A stretch of 64,000 nt of DNA. Origin: Noviherbaspirillum malthae. Lineage in GTDB: Bacteria > Pseudomonadota > Gammaproteobacteria > Burkholderiales > Burkholderiaceae_D. The stretch is taken from the NCBI RefSeq assembly GCF_015352985.1, contig NZ_JACYXF010000018.1:1-64000 (forward strand), given 5' to 3'. Below are positions 1-7,991 of the stretch, piece after piece; within the stretch, counting starts at the first letter, position 1; each line of letters begins with the position of its first letter. The translations under genes were made by a program, and so were the position numbers. The notes below the pieces were generated by a model. It made no database searches. It saw only the letters and a list, made by a program, of their open reading frames with translations, and was not told the DNA's origin.

Positions 1-489
1 GGGTCGGCGTCATATTGGTGCTGGCCCAAGTCTCATCCAGAAACACCAGATGCTCGACTTCCAGTTCAGGTTGTTCTGCCTGCCAGGTCTGTCGGGCCTG
101 CGCTATGTCCGGGCGCGTTTGCTCGGATGCATGGAGCGTCTTTTTTTGAGGCTGATGCCCAGCCGAGCCAACGTCTTCCAGAGCGTGGAGATACCGACCC
201 GCATCCCATGCTCAGCTTCGAGCCAGGCGCAGAGCTGCTTGAGAGTGAGATCGTTGACGGCATGGACCTTGTCGATGAGTACTTGTTCGAAGCCGGTCAG
301 TTTGAGCTGCCTGTGGCTGCACTGCACGCCGGGCGTGTCTTCGCCGAGGCGTCGTCGCCGGGAGCGCACTCGCGACACGTAGGAATGACTTACGCCAAAG
401 CGGGCCGCGACTTCCCGGATACTGCCGTCGGCCCGCAGTACGCGATCACGCAAATCTTGCCCGTAGGCTTGACCAAGATGCCATGCCAT
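1..489 (-). CDS. IS630-family transposase, partial, made by -1 frameshift
   Basis: Cut-and-paste transposase. The first frame (start 489, MAWHLGQAYGQDLRDRVL) holds the N-terminal helix-turn-helix typical of IS630 (IREVAARFGVSHSYVSRV) and would stop near 103. At the A7G run (147-140) a -1 slip continues into a second frame reading LHASEQTRPDIAQARQ and then VFLDETWASTNMT, which contains the first Asp of the DDE catalytic core; it runs off the window at base 1. I prefer the ATG at 489 over the upstream one at 552 because family members start just before the Y-x-x-DLR-x-RV motif. The remaining catalytic residues are not visible. Confidence 0.75.
140..147 (-). other. Probable -1 ribosomal frameshift site (A7G)
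   Basis: On the minus strand the transposase gene has seven A followed by G. Reading the last A twice turns L-K-K-R-R-S into L-K-K-K-T-L-H-A-S, which joins the helix-turn-helix half to the DDE half without a gap. A-AAA-AAG is a classical slippery heptamer used by several IS families. An ordinary one-base indel mutation would look identical in a single copy. Confidence 0.6.
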
Positions 490-583
490 GACAGCCTCCC
501 GCTTCACCGTGAGTGAGAGTTTGACTTCTTGGCCCCGCTGTAAATTCACCACCTTTAATGGTGCAGCTCAACACGAAAATGCT

Positions 584-2239
584 CTAGCGCTCCGCCTTGG
601 CGATGGAGCGCGCCAGCACGCCGACCGGGATCAGGGCGATCATGACAATCGTGAAGGCCGGCAGGGCCGCCTCGCCCAGCCGCTCGTCCGCCGCCAGCTG
701 ATAGGTGATCACCGCGAGCGTATCGAAATTGAAGGGCCGGATGGTGAGCGTGGCCGGCAGTTCCTTGATCACATCCACGAACACCAGCAGTCCGGCCGTC
801 ACCACGCTGCGCCAGAGCAAGGGCGCATGCACCTTCGCCAGCATCGACACCAGGCCGTGGCCCAGCACCCGGGCGCTGGCATCCATGCTCGGCGTGATCT
901 TGACCAGTCCGGCCTGTACCGTCTGGTAAGACACGGCGAGGAAGCGCACCAGGTAGGCATATACCAGCGCGGCGACGCTGCCGGTCAGGAGCATCTTCAT
1001 CCCATGTTCGCTGGCCCAGGTATCAAGCCGGGCCAGCGGGATCAGGATGCCTACGGCGATGACCGCCCCCGGCACCGCATATCCCATGCTGACGATGCGG
1101 TTGCTGGCCGCCTGCACGCTGCTCTTCGTCACCCGTGCCGCGTAGGCAAGCAGCACGCAAATGACGATGGCGATCACGGCGGTGATCGATGCCAGCAGCA
1201 CGCTGTTCTTGAACCAGCCCAGGTATCTTTCGCTGAGCTGCAGCGTCTCTTCGCCGAGCATCAGTCTTAACAGGATGGCAACCGGGACAATGAAGCCCAG
1301 CAGGACCGGCAGTGCACAGAAGGCCGACGCCAGCCAGGCATGCAGGCCGCCCAGGCGCATCGATTCCTGCAGCCGGGTGCGCGCGCCGACGGCATAGTAG
1401 CGCGACCGGCCCCGGCTTTTCTGCTCCATCACCATGAGCGCGGTGATGGCGATGAGCAGCACGGCGGCGATCTGCGCGGCGGCGGTGCGGTCGGAAAAGG
1501 AATACCAGGACTTGTAAATGCCCGTCGTCAGCGTCGGCACGCCGAAATAGGCGACCGCGCCGTAGTCGGCGAGCGTTTCCATCAGCGCCAGCGCGATGCC
1601 GGCGGCCGCCGCCGGCCGGGCCAGCGGCAGGCTGATCTTGAAGAAGGCAGACCAGGGGCCCGCTCCCAGCGTGCGCGCGGCATCCCACATGCGCGGGCTG
1701 CGCTCCAGAAACGCGGTGCGCGCCAGCAGGTAGACATACGGATACAGCACCATCGCGAACAGGATGCCGGCGCCGCCGACAGACCGGATCTGGGGAAACC
1801 AGTAGTCGCCCGCCTGCCAGCCGAAGGCGTTGCGCAGCGCGCTCTGCACGGGACCGGCGAACTGCAGGAAGTCGGTGTAGGCATACGCCACCACGTAGGC
1901 CGGCATGGCCAGCGGCAGGACAAGCGTCCATTCGAACATGCGCTTGCCGGGGAAATCGAAGACCGCCACCAGCCATGCGCATCCAACGCCCCCGATTCCC
2001 GCCAGCACGGCGACGATGGCTGCAATGGCGAGGCTGTTGCCGAGGTATTCCGGCATCACGGTGGCCCACAGGTGCTGGAAGGTGCCGGCGCCGGAATCCG
2101 GACCCGGGATTACCAGGTTGGAAACGACACCGAAAATGGGGATGCCGACCAGCACGGCGATGATCAGGGAAACAAGAAGCAGCGGGTGTATGCCTCCATG
2201 GCAACGATTGCCCGGCCAGCGGGGTGCGAATAAGCGCAT
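584..2239 (-). CDS. fbpB: Iron(III) ABC transporter permease (FbpB/SfuB type)
   Basis: Inner-membrane channel of a ferric-iron binding-protein-dependent ABC transporter. The 551-aa length fits the double-length FbpB class, in which two permease domains of about six membrane segments each are fused. Hydrophobic segments begin at about residue 20 (LLLVSLIIAVLVGIPIFGV) and recur to the C-terminus. EAA-like loops occur in both halves (first LGAGPWSAFFKISLPLARP, second ARVLGHGLVSMLAKVHAPL). It is transcribed away from the ATPase gene, with a Fur-like site between them. No periplasmic ferric-binding protein is in the window. The stop codon overlaps the TA target of the flanking IS630. Another substrate such as thiamine or 2-aminoethylphosphonate is possible but less likely given the Fur box. 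Confidence 0.8.
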   Translation of the reverse strand: MRLFAPRWPGNRCHGGIHPLLLVSLIIAVLVGIPIFGVVSNLVIPGPDSGAGTFQHLWATVMPEYLGNSLAIAAIVAVLAGIGGVGCAWLVAVFDFPGKRMFEWTLVLPLAMPAYVVAYAYTDFLQFAGPVQSALRNAFGWQAGDYWFPQIRSVGGAGILFAMVLYPYVYLLARTAFLERSPRMWDAARTLGAGPWSAFFKISLPLARPAAAAGIALALMETLADYGAVAYFGVPTLTTGIYKSWYSFSDRTAAAQIAAVLLIAITALMVMEQKSRGRSRYYAVGARTRLQESMRLGGLHAWLASAFCALPVLLGFIVPVAILLRLMLGEETLQLSERYLGWFKNSVLLASITAVIAIVICVLLAYAARVTKSSVQAASNRIVSMGYAVPGAVIAVGILIPLARLDTWASEHGMKMLLTGSVAALVYAYLVRFLAVSYQTVQAGLVKITPSMDASARVLGHGLVSMLAKVHAPLLWRSVVTAGLLVFVDVIKELPATLTIRPFNFDTLAVITYQLAADERLGEAALPAFTIVMIALIPVGVLARSIAKAER

Positions 2240-2271
2240 GAAATCCTAAGCGGTTGTACGGTCTCTGCAAA

Positions 2272-2286
2272 TGAGAATTATAATCA
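2272..2286. promoter_or_regulatory. Fur-box-like operator
   Basis: TGAGAATTATAATCA matches the 7-1-7 Fur consensus TGATAATnATTATCA at 12 of 14 defined positions. It lies between the divergent iron permease (start 2239) and ATPase (start 2313) genes, where one site could repress both when iron is plentiful. It also argues against starting the ATPase at the in-frame ATG at 2271, which lies on top of the site. Confidence 0.65.
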
Positions 2287-2312
2287 ATGCCGTCTTCCAC
2301 CTTTGCAATATT

Positions 2313-3419
2313 ATGGATATCGCAGCCAGGTCCGAGTCGCATCTGACCATCGACTCGATCCGCGTCGGCTATTCCGCCGGCCGGACCTTTACTGAAATCG
2401 TTCACGGCATGTCGTTTTCGCTCGCCCGCGGTGAAATCGGCTGCCTGCTCGGCCCATCGGGATGCGGCAAAACGACCGTACTGCGGGCAATTGCCGGTTT
2501 CGAATCCCTGCTCTGCGGACGCATTGCCCTCGGCGGCAGGGAACTGAGCCATGCCGGCTTTACCGAAGCGCCGGAGCGGCGCGGGGTCGGCGTGGTGTTC
2601 CAGGACTATGCCTTGTTCCCGCACCTGTCGGTCTGGGAAAACATCGCCTTCGGCCTGCAGAAGCTTGCGCGCGACGAACGCAAGCAGCGCGTCGACCGCC
2701 TGCTGTCGCTGGTCGGCCTGTCCTCGCATGCAAAGCAGTATCCGCATGAACTGTCGGGCGGCCAGCAGCAGCGGGTGGCGCTGGCAAGGGCGCTGGCACC
2801 CCAGCCCGACCTGCTGCTGCTCGACGAGCCCTTCTCCAATCTCGACGTCGACCTGCGCGAGCGGCTTGCGCTGGAAGTGCGCGACATCCTGAAGGAACTC
2901 GGCACGACGGCGGTTCTCGTGACCCATGACCAGCATGAGGCATTTGCCATCGCCGACCAGATCGGCGTGATGCACCAGGGCGTCATCGTCCAGTGGGACA
3001 ACGCCTATAACCTCTATCACCGCCCGGAAAACCGCTTCGTGGCCGACTTCATCGGCCAGGGCGTATTCACGCCGGGCACGATAGATCTGCCGCGCCAGCA
3101 GGTGCATATCGAAATCGGCAGCCTGCCGCTCTGGCAGGGCGTCAATGCCTGCTCGACGGCGGAGCGCACCCAGCAGGTGGTCGACGTGCTGCTGCGCGCC
3201 GACGACGTGGTGCATGACGACGCCAGCCCGCTGCAGGCGGAAGTGGTGCGCAAGGCGTTTCGCGGCGCCGAATTCCTCTATACCCTGAAGCTGCCGAGCG
3301 GGCAGCAGCTTCTGGCCCTCGTGCCCTCGCATCACGATCATGCGATCGGCGAGAAGATCGGCATCCGCCTCGGCGCCGATCACGTTGTCACCTTCCCTAC
3401 CGAATCCGTGCCGCGTTGA
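2313..3419 (+). CDS. fbpC: Iron(III) ABC transporter ATP-binding protein
   Basis: Energises ferric-iron import. The 368-aa protein has Walker A (GPSGCGKTT), a Q-loop region (VVFQDYALFPHLSVWENI), the ABC signature (LSGGQQQRVALARAL), Walker B (LLLLDEPFSNLD) and the switch His (VTHDQHEAF). A C-terminal TOBE-like domain of about 110 residues follows, as in the FbpC/PotA subgroup. I chose the ATG at 2313 because the in-frame ATG 14 codons upstream coincides with the Fur-like site; no strong ribosome binding site marks either. It is divergent from the permease gene rather than in the usual fbpABC order. Confidence 0.82.
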   Translation: MDIAARSESHLTIDSIRVGYSAGRTFTEIVHGMSFSLARGEIGCLLGPSGCGKTTVLRAIAGFESLLCGRIALGGRELSHAGFTEAPERRGVGVVFQDYALFPHLSVWENIAFGLQKLARDERKQRVDRLLSLVGLSSHAKQYPHELSGGQQQRVALARALAPQPDLLLLDEPFSNLDVDLRERLALEVRDILKELGTTAVLVTHDQHEAFAIADQIGVMHQGVIVQWDNAYNLYHRPENRFVADFIGQGVFTPGTIDLPRQQVHIEIGSLPLWQGVNACSTAERTQQVVDVLLRADDVVHDDASPLQAEVVRKAFRGAEFLYTLKLPSGQQLLALVPSHHDHAIGEKIGIRLGADHVVTFPTESVPR

Positions 3420-3515
3420 CTTGGTCATTATTCAGGGTTCGGAAAAACTTTATTCTTCCTTGCCCTTCCAGGATGGGATTGGAATTTTGCAGCAATCGAT
3501 TCGGTATCTATAACC

Positions 3516-3557
3516 CATCCCCACCCTAACCCTCCCCTTGAAGGGAAGGGAAGGGAA
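3516..3557. repeat. C-rich/G-rich interspersed-repeat-like sequence
   Basis: A pyrimidine-rich run (CATCCCCACCCTAACCCTCC) followed by CCCTTGAAGGG and GGGAAGGG lies in the 480-base space before urtA. It resembles the CCCTCACCC...GAGAGGG intergenic repeats common in proteobacteria and recalls the stretch at 53890-54012. The rest of 3420-3825 holds no convincing gene. Confidence 0.35.
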
Positions 3558-3633
3558 CATATGGGTCTTGGCCCAATGCAGGTGAAAGCTCGGCTGCAAA
3601 AAGCTTGGCCGGATCTCTTGGATGCGGTGACAC

Positions 3634-3721
3634 GCACCAAAGCGCGCCGGCCTTCTGAGATCGATCAAGGCACTTCTCCCTGCCGCACAGGCATGTCGCG
3701 TTTTCCGCACCAATACGGCGT
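3634..3721 (+). promoter_or_regulatory. Candidate NtrC enhancer sites upstream of urtA
   Basis: Two GCACC half-sites with partial second arms, GCACCAAAGCGCGCC at 3634-3648 and GCACCAATACGGCGT at 3707-3721, resemble the NtrC consensus GCACC-N5-GGTGC. They lie about 130-220 bases before the predicted sigma-54 start point, a normal enhancer distance. The second arms are poor, so this is a weak call that rests on the adjacent sigma-54 promoter. Confidence 0.35.
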
Positions 3722-3825
3722 TCGCCAGCGCCAAAAAAGCGCACGCCCTCACCAGCGATTCAGTTGAGCGCACTTGAATTGGGCATGAAACCGCCCCGGG
3801 AACTTTTGGCCATGGGCCGAACGCA

Positions 3826-3841
3826 TGGCACGCAAACTGCT
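3826..3841 (+). promoter_or_regulatory. Sigma-54 (RpoN) promoter for urtA
   Basis: TGGCACGCAAACTGCT matches the -24/-12 consensus TGGCACGnnnnTTGCW with one mismatch (C for the first T of TTGC) and exact GG-to-GC spacing. Transcription would start near 3852, about 50 bases before the urtA ATG. Sigma-54 control with NtrC is the known nitrogen-limitation mode for urea uptake genes in several proteobacteria. Confidence 0.6.
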
Positions 3842-3902
3842 AAAGCTTGCTTGCGAGCCATCGCACACCATCGACCCACCAAATAAACTCTTAGGAGCAA
3901 AA

Positions 3903-5156
3903 ATGTCTCGTCGCACCCTCTTGAAAGCGACCGCCGCCGGCGCCCTCATGCTTACCGCTTCCGCATGGATGCCGCAAGCCCTTGCCGCTGACACCATCAA
4001 GGTCGGTATCCTTCACTCGCTGTCGGGCACGATGGCCATCTCCGAAACCTCGCTGAAAGACGTCGCGCTGATGACGATCGACGAGATCAATGCCAAGGGC
4101 GGCGTGATGGGCAAGAAGCTCGAAGCCGTGGTCGTCGACCCGGCCTCCAACTGGCCGCTGTTCGCCGAGAAGGCGCGCCAGCTGGTCACACAGGACAAGG
4201 TGGCGGTGGTATTCGGCTGCTGGACATCGGTTTCGCGCAAGTCGGTGCTGCCGGTCTTCAAGGAGTTGAACAGCCTGCTGTTCTATCCGGTCCAGTATGA
4301 AGGCGAGGAGCTCGAGAAGAATGTGTTCTACACCGGCGCGGCGCCAAACCAGCAGGCGATCCCCGCTGTTGAATACCTGATGTCGAAGGACGGCGGCGGC
4401 GCCAAGCGCTTCGTCCTGCTCGGCACCGACTACGTATATCCGCGCACCACCAACAAGATCCTGCGCGCCTTCCTGAAATCCAAGGGCGTGAAGGATTCCG
4501 ACATCGACGAGGTCTACACGCCGTTCGGCCATTCCGATTACCAGACCATCGTCGCCAACATCAAGAAGTTCGCGGCCGGCGGCAAGACCGCGGTGATCTC
4601 CACCATCAACGGCGACTCCAACGTACCCTTCTACAAGGAACTTGGCAACGCCGGCCTGAAGGCGACCGATGTGCCGGTCGTCGCATTCTCGGTGGGTGAA
4701 GAGGAACTGCGCGGCGTCGACACCAAGCCGCTGGTCGGTCATCTCGCCGCATGGAACTACTTCCAGTCGGTGAAGAACCCGGCCAACGATGCCTTCATCA
4801 AGCAGTGGAAGGCCTATGCCAAGGAGAAGAAGCTGCCGAACGCCGACACCGTGGTCACCAACGACCCGATGGAAGCGACCTACGTCGGCATCCACATGTG
4901 GAAGCAGGCCGTCGAGAAGGCCAAGTCCACCGATACCGACAAGGTGATCGCGGCGATGGGCGGCCAGACCTTCAAGTCGCCGTCCGGTTTCGAGCTGGTC
5001 ATGGACAAGACCAACCATCACCTGCACAAGCCGGTCATGATCGGCGAGATCAAGCCTGACGGCCAGTTCAGCGTGGTGTGGAAGACCAAGGGCCCGCTGC
5101 GCGCCCAGCCGTGGAGCCCGTTCATCGCCGGCAACGAAGCCAAGCAGAAGATGTAA
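3903..5156 (+). CDS. urtA: Urea ABC transporter substrate-binding protein
   Basis: Periplasmic receptor that binds urea (or short amides) and delivers it to UrtBC. The start at 3903 follows a strong ribosome binding site (AGGAG at 3893-3897) and gives 417 aa beginning with a twin-arginine-type signal (SRRTLLK, hydrophobic stretch, ALAAD cleavage region), so export may use Tat. The mature part is a type I periplasmic binding fold of the amide-binding family (DTIKVGILHSLSGTMAISE, then a GGVMGKKLEAVVVDP segment). An in-frame ATG at 3825 lies on the sigma-54 promoter and is rejected. It is first gene of the urt-ure block and is separated from urtB by a strong terminator-like hairpin, which would favour excess receptor. 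Confidence 0.93.
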   Translation: MSRRTLLKATAAGALMLTASAWMPQALAADTIKVGILHSLSGTMAISETSLKDVALMTIDEINAKGGVMGKKLEAVVVDPASNWPLFAEKARQLVTQDKVAVVFGCWTSVSRKSVLPVFKELNSLLFYPVQYEGEELEKNVFYTGAAPNQQAIPAVEYLMSKDGGGAKRFVLLGTDYVYPRTTNKILRAFLKSKGVKDSDIDEVYTPFGHSDYQTIVANIKKFAAGGKTAVISTINGDSNVPFYKELGNAGLKATDVPVVAFSVGEEELRGVDTKPLVGHLAAWNYFQSVKNPANDAFIKQWKAYAKEKKLPNADTVVTNDPMEATYVGIHMWKQAVEKAKSTDTDKVIAAMGGQTFKSPSGFELVMDKTNHHLHKPVMIGEIKPDGQFSVVWKTKGPLRAQPWSPFIAGNEAKQKM

Positions 5157-5221
5157 TTGGCTTAGCCTTGCATGGCGGCCTTCCGCTGCGGGAAGTCCGC
5201 CGTGCGGCAACAAGCACCATG

Positions 5222-5261
5222 AGCCGGAGAGTGGCTCCGAGTCACGCCCTCCGGCTTTTTT
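5222..5261 (+). terminator. Intrinsic terminator/attenuator between urtA and urtB
   Basis: AGCCGGAG (5222-5229) pairs exactly with CTCCGGCT (5249-5256). The inner arms GTGGCT/AGTCAC extend the stem, and five T follow. As it stands 3' of the receptor gene but inside the cluster, partial read-through would set receptor mRNA above permease mRNA. Confidence 0.75.
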
Positions 5262-5304
5262 GCGCCCGTCGTTTTCGTGCGTCGCCCTGCTCAATACATC
5301 GCAA

Positions 5305-6909
5305 ATGAATCTCATCAAAAAAATCCTTGCCATCGGATGGCTGTGCGCAACGGCGCTCACGGCCCAAGCGGCGATCGATCCGGCCCTGCTCAAGCCGCTC
5401 GCCGGCGACGATCCGGATGCGCGCATCGAAGCCGTCAACAAGATTGCAGCGCTCGCCAGCGACGACGCCGTCAAGGTGCTCAATGCGCTGAAGACCGATA
5501 ACCTGTACGCAACGCCGGAAGGCCGCATCTACGTGGTCGAGGACGGCAAGGCCTTCGATCCGGAAGCCGGCGCGGATGTGCCGACGCCGGAAGGCATCGA
5601 CGGCATCACCGCGAACAACCGCCTGCGCAGCGCAATCGACGGCGCGATGTCCGGCCTGAGGCTGCTGTCCGCCGATCGCGGCGAACGCCTTGCGGCCGCG
5701 CGGGCGATGGAAAAGAATGCCGATCCCGGCCAGCTCCCCCTGATCGAGAAAGCACTGGCAAAGGAAAGCGATGCCGACATCAAGGGCGTACTGCAGCTGG
5801 TGGCCGCCACCGCCAACCTGCAATCCCCCGACGCGGCCACCCGCAAGGCGGCGGTCGAAGCGCTGTCGGGCAGCACCAACGCCAATCTCAAGCCGCTGCT
5901 GATGCAGCTGCTGGAAAAAAATCCCGATGGCAGCTACATCGAGCCGGATGAAGCGGTGCGCGTCGCCGCGGTCGGCACCATCAGCGCCATCAACGCGCGG
6001 CAGTCCCGCGCGGAATTCGTCGGCAACCTGTTCTACGGCGTGTCATTGGGCAGCGTGCTGCTGCTGGCGGCGCTCGGCCTGGCCATTACCTTCGGCCTGA
6101 TGGGCATCATCAACATGGCGCACGGCGAGCTGCTGATGATCGGCGCCTACACTACCTATATCTGCCAGCTCGTCTTCCGCCAGTACCTGCCGGGCGCGGT
6201 CGATTTCTACCTGCTGGCCGCACTGCCAGCCGCCTTCATCGTGGCCGGCGCAGTCGGCATCGCGCTGGAACGCACCGTCATCCGCTGGCTCTACGGCCGT
6301 CCGCTGGAAACGCTGCTCGCCACCTGGGGCATCAGCCTGGTGCTGATGCAGCTGGTGCGCTCCATCTTCGGCGCGCAGAACGTGGAAGTAGCCAATCCTT
6401 CCTGGATGTCGGGCGGCATCACGGTCATGGGATCGCTGGTGCTGTCGTACAACCGCATCGTGATCATCTTCTTTGCAATGTTCGTGGTGGCTGCCGTCTG
6501 GGCCATCCTCAACAAGACCCGCCTCGGCCTGTTCGTGCGTGCGGTGACGCAGAACCGCCGCATGGCCGATTGCGTCGGCGTATCGACCGGCAAGATCGAC
6601 ATGATGACCTTCGGCCTCGGCTCCGGCATCGCCGGCCTCGGCGGCGTGGCGCTGTCGCAGCTGGGCAATGTCGGCCCCGACCTCGGCCAGGGCTATATCG
6701 TCGATTCCTTCATGGTGGTGGTGCTGGGCGGTGTCGGCCAGCTGGCCGGCACGGTGATCGCGGCCTTCGGCCTGGGCGAGGTCAACAAGTTCCTCGAACC
6801 CTTCGCCGGCGCAGTGATGGCGAAGATCGCCATCCTGGTGTTCATCATCATCTTCATCCAGAAACGCCCGCAGGGCCTGTTCGCCATGAAAGGCAGGAGC
6901 GCAGAATGA
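5305..6909 (+). CDS. urtB: Urea ABC transporter permease UrtB
   Basis: Inner-membrane LivH-type subunit of the urea importer. The start at 5305 (MNLIKKILAIGWLCATALT) gives 534 aa with a signal peptide, a roughly 210-residue extracytoplasmic helical region typical of UrtB but absent from LivH, then the channel domain from about residue 235 (GVSLGSVLLLAALGLAITFG, MGIINMAHGELLMIGAY). The C-terminus IIFIQKRPQGLFAMKGR is family-typical. The upstream in-frame ATG at 5260 lies in the terminator T-run and is rejected. It overlaps urtC by four bases (ATGA), implying translational coupling. Confidence 0.93.
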   Translation: MNLIKKILAIGWLCATALTAQAAIDPALLKPLAGDDPDARIEAVNKIAALASDDAVKVLNALKTDNLYATPEGRIYVVEDGKAFDPEAGADVPTPEGIDGITANNRLRSAIDGAMSGLRLLSADRGERLAAARAMEKNADPGQLPLIEKALAKESDADIKGVLQLVAATANLQSPDAATRKAAVEALSGSTNANLKPLLMQLLEKNPDGSYIEPDEAVRVAAVGTISAINARQSRAEFVGNLFYGVSLGSVLLLAALGLAITFGLMGIINMAHGELLMIGAYTTYICQLVFRQYLPGAVDFYLLAALPAAFIVAGAVGIALERTVIRWLYGRPLETLLATWGISLVLMQLVRSIFGAQNVEVANPSWMSGGITVMGSLVLSYNRIVIIFFAMFVVAAVWAILNKTRLGLFVRAVTQNRRMADCVGVSTGKIDMMTFGLGSGIAGLGGVALSQLGNVGPDLGQGYIVDSFMVVVLGGVGQLAGTVIAAFGLGEVNKFLEPFAGAVMAKIAILVFIIIFIQKRPQGLFAMKGRSAE

Positions 6910-7991
6910 CGTCTTCCCTCTTCTCCCGTCCGGCATGGACCGGCATCGTGGTCTGCGCGGCCCTGCTGGCCCTGCTGCCGATTCTTAACCTCAGCTTCGA
7001 ATCCGGCCATGCGCTGCACGTGTCGAGCTATACCGTGGCACTGATCGGCAAGTTCATGTGCTATGCGATGGCCGCGCTGGCGCTCGACCTGGTGTGGGGC
7101 TATACCGGCATCCTGTCGCTCGGCCACGGCGTGTTCTTCGCACTCGGCGGCTATGCGCACGGCATGTACCTGATGCGCGCGATCGGCAAGGACGGCGTCT
7201 ACCAGAGCAACCTGCCGGACTTCATGGTCTTCCTCGACTGGAAGGCCTATCCCTGGTTCTGGTCGTTCACCGACAACTTCTGGTACTGCATGGCGCTGGT
7301 GGTGCTGGTGCCCGGCGTGCTGGCCTTCGTGTTTGGCTACTTCGCCTTCCGCTCGCGCATCAAGGGCGTGTACTTCTCGATCATCACGCAGGCAATGACC
7401 TTCGCCTTCATGCTGCTGTTCTTCCGCAACAACACCGGCTTCGGCGGTAACAACGGCTTCACCGACTTCAAGCGCATCCTCGGCTTTTCGATCACCGAGC
7501 CCGGCACCAAGGCAGCGCTCTACCTGATCACGCTGGCGGCACTGTTCGGCGCGCTGCTGCTGTGCCGCTGGATCGTCACTTCCAAGCTGGGGCGCGTACT
7601 GCAGGGTGTGCGCGATTCGGAATCCCGGCTGATGTTCATCGGCTACAACCCGCTGTGGTTCAAGCTGTTCGTCTGGACGCTGTCGGCGGTGCTGTGCGGC
7701 ATCGCGGGTGCGCTGTACGTGCCGCAGGTCGGCATCATCAACCCGTCCGAAATGTCGCCCGGCAATTCGATCGAGATGGTGATCTGGGCGGCCGTCGGCG
7801 GACGCGGCTCGCTGATCGGGCCGATCATCGGCGCCTTCTCGGTCAACGGTCTCAAGAGCTGGTTCACCGCCGCCTTCCCCGATCTCTGGCTGTATGCGCT
7901 CGGCCTGATTTTCATCCTTGTCACGCTGTTCATGCCGCAAGGCATCCTCGGCCTGACACGCAAGCTTCAGAAATCCCGGGAGGCAGCATGA
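6906..7991 (+). CDS. urtC: Urea ABC transporter permease UrtC
   Basis: Second channel subunit (LivM type), 361 aa, partner of UrtB. It has about nine to ten hydrophobic segments, the family motif LVWGYTGILSLGHGVFFALG near residue 60 and the C-terminal FMPQGILGL. The ATG at 6906 overlaps the urtB stop (ATGA) and is preceded by GGCAGGAGC, a good ribosome binding site. The reading frame is open far upstream inside urtB, but that extension carries no membrane signal. The stop overlaps urtD, again by ATGA. Confidence 0.94.
   Translation: MTSSLFSRPAWTGIVVCAALLALLPILNLSFESGHALHVSSYTVALIGKFMCYAMAALALDLVWGYTGILSLGHGVFFALGGYAHGMYLMRAIGKDGVYQSNLPDFMVFLDWKAYPWFWSFTDNFWYCMALVVLVPGVLAFVFGYFAFRSRIKGVYFSIITQAMTFAFMLLFFRNNTGFGGNNGFTDFKRILGFSITEPGTKAALYLITLAALFGALLLCRWIVTSKLGRVLQGVRDSESRLMFIGYNPLWFKLFVWTLSAVLCGIAGALYVPQVGIINPSEMSPGNSIEMVIWAAVGGRGSLIGPIIGAFSVNGLKSWFTAAFPDLWLYALGLIFILVTLFMPQGILGLTRKLQKSREAA

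Larger units (their letters stand above)
1..584 (-). mobile_element. IS630-family insertion sequence, partial (cut by window edge)
   Basis: The stretch carries the 5' part of an IS630-type transposase gene reading leftward, so only the transposase-proximal end of the element is inside the window. IS630/Tc1-mariner elements insert at and duplicate TA. The neighbouring permease gene ends with a TAG stop at 586-584 whose TA (585-586) would be such a target, placing the element end at 584. The putative terminal sequence read inward begins GAGCATTTTCGTGTTGAGC. The other end, needed to confirm the inverted repeat, is outside the window. Confidence 0.75.

Noticed and set aside
2271..2312. Fourteen-codon N-terminal extension of the iron ATPase
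   Set aside because: It overlaps the Fur-like site and adds residues not typical of FbpC.
1023..3428. 801-codon minus-strand frame across the iron ABC genes
   Set aside because: It is antisense to the clear FbpC coding sequence and then continues out of frame through FbpB; composition (His/Arg/Gln rich) is that of a GC-bias shadow.
3497..3512. ATCGATTC-G-GTATCTA shared with 38727-38742 (one mismatch)
   Set aside because: A 16-base near match between two places is expected many times by chance in a 64-kb window; the surrounding sequences do not match.
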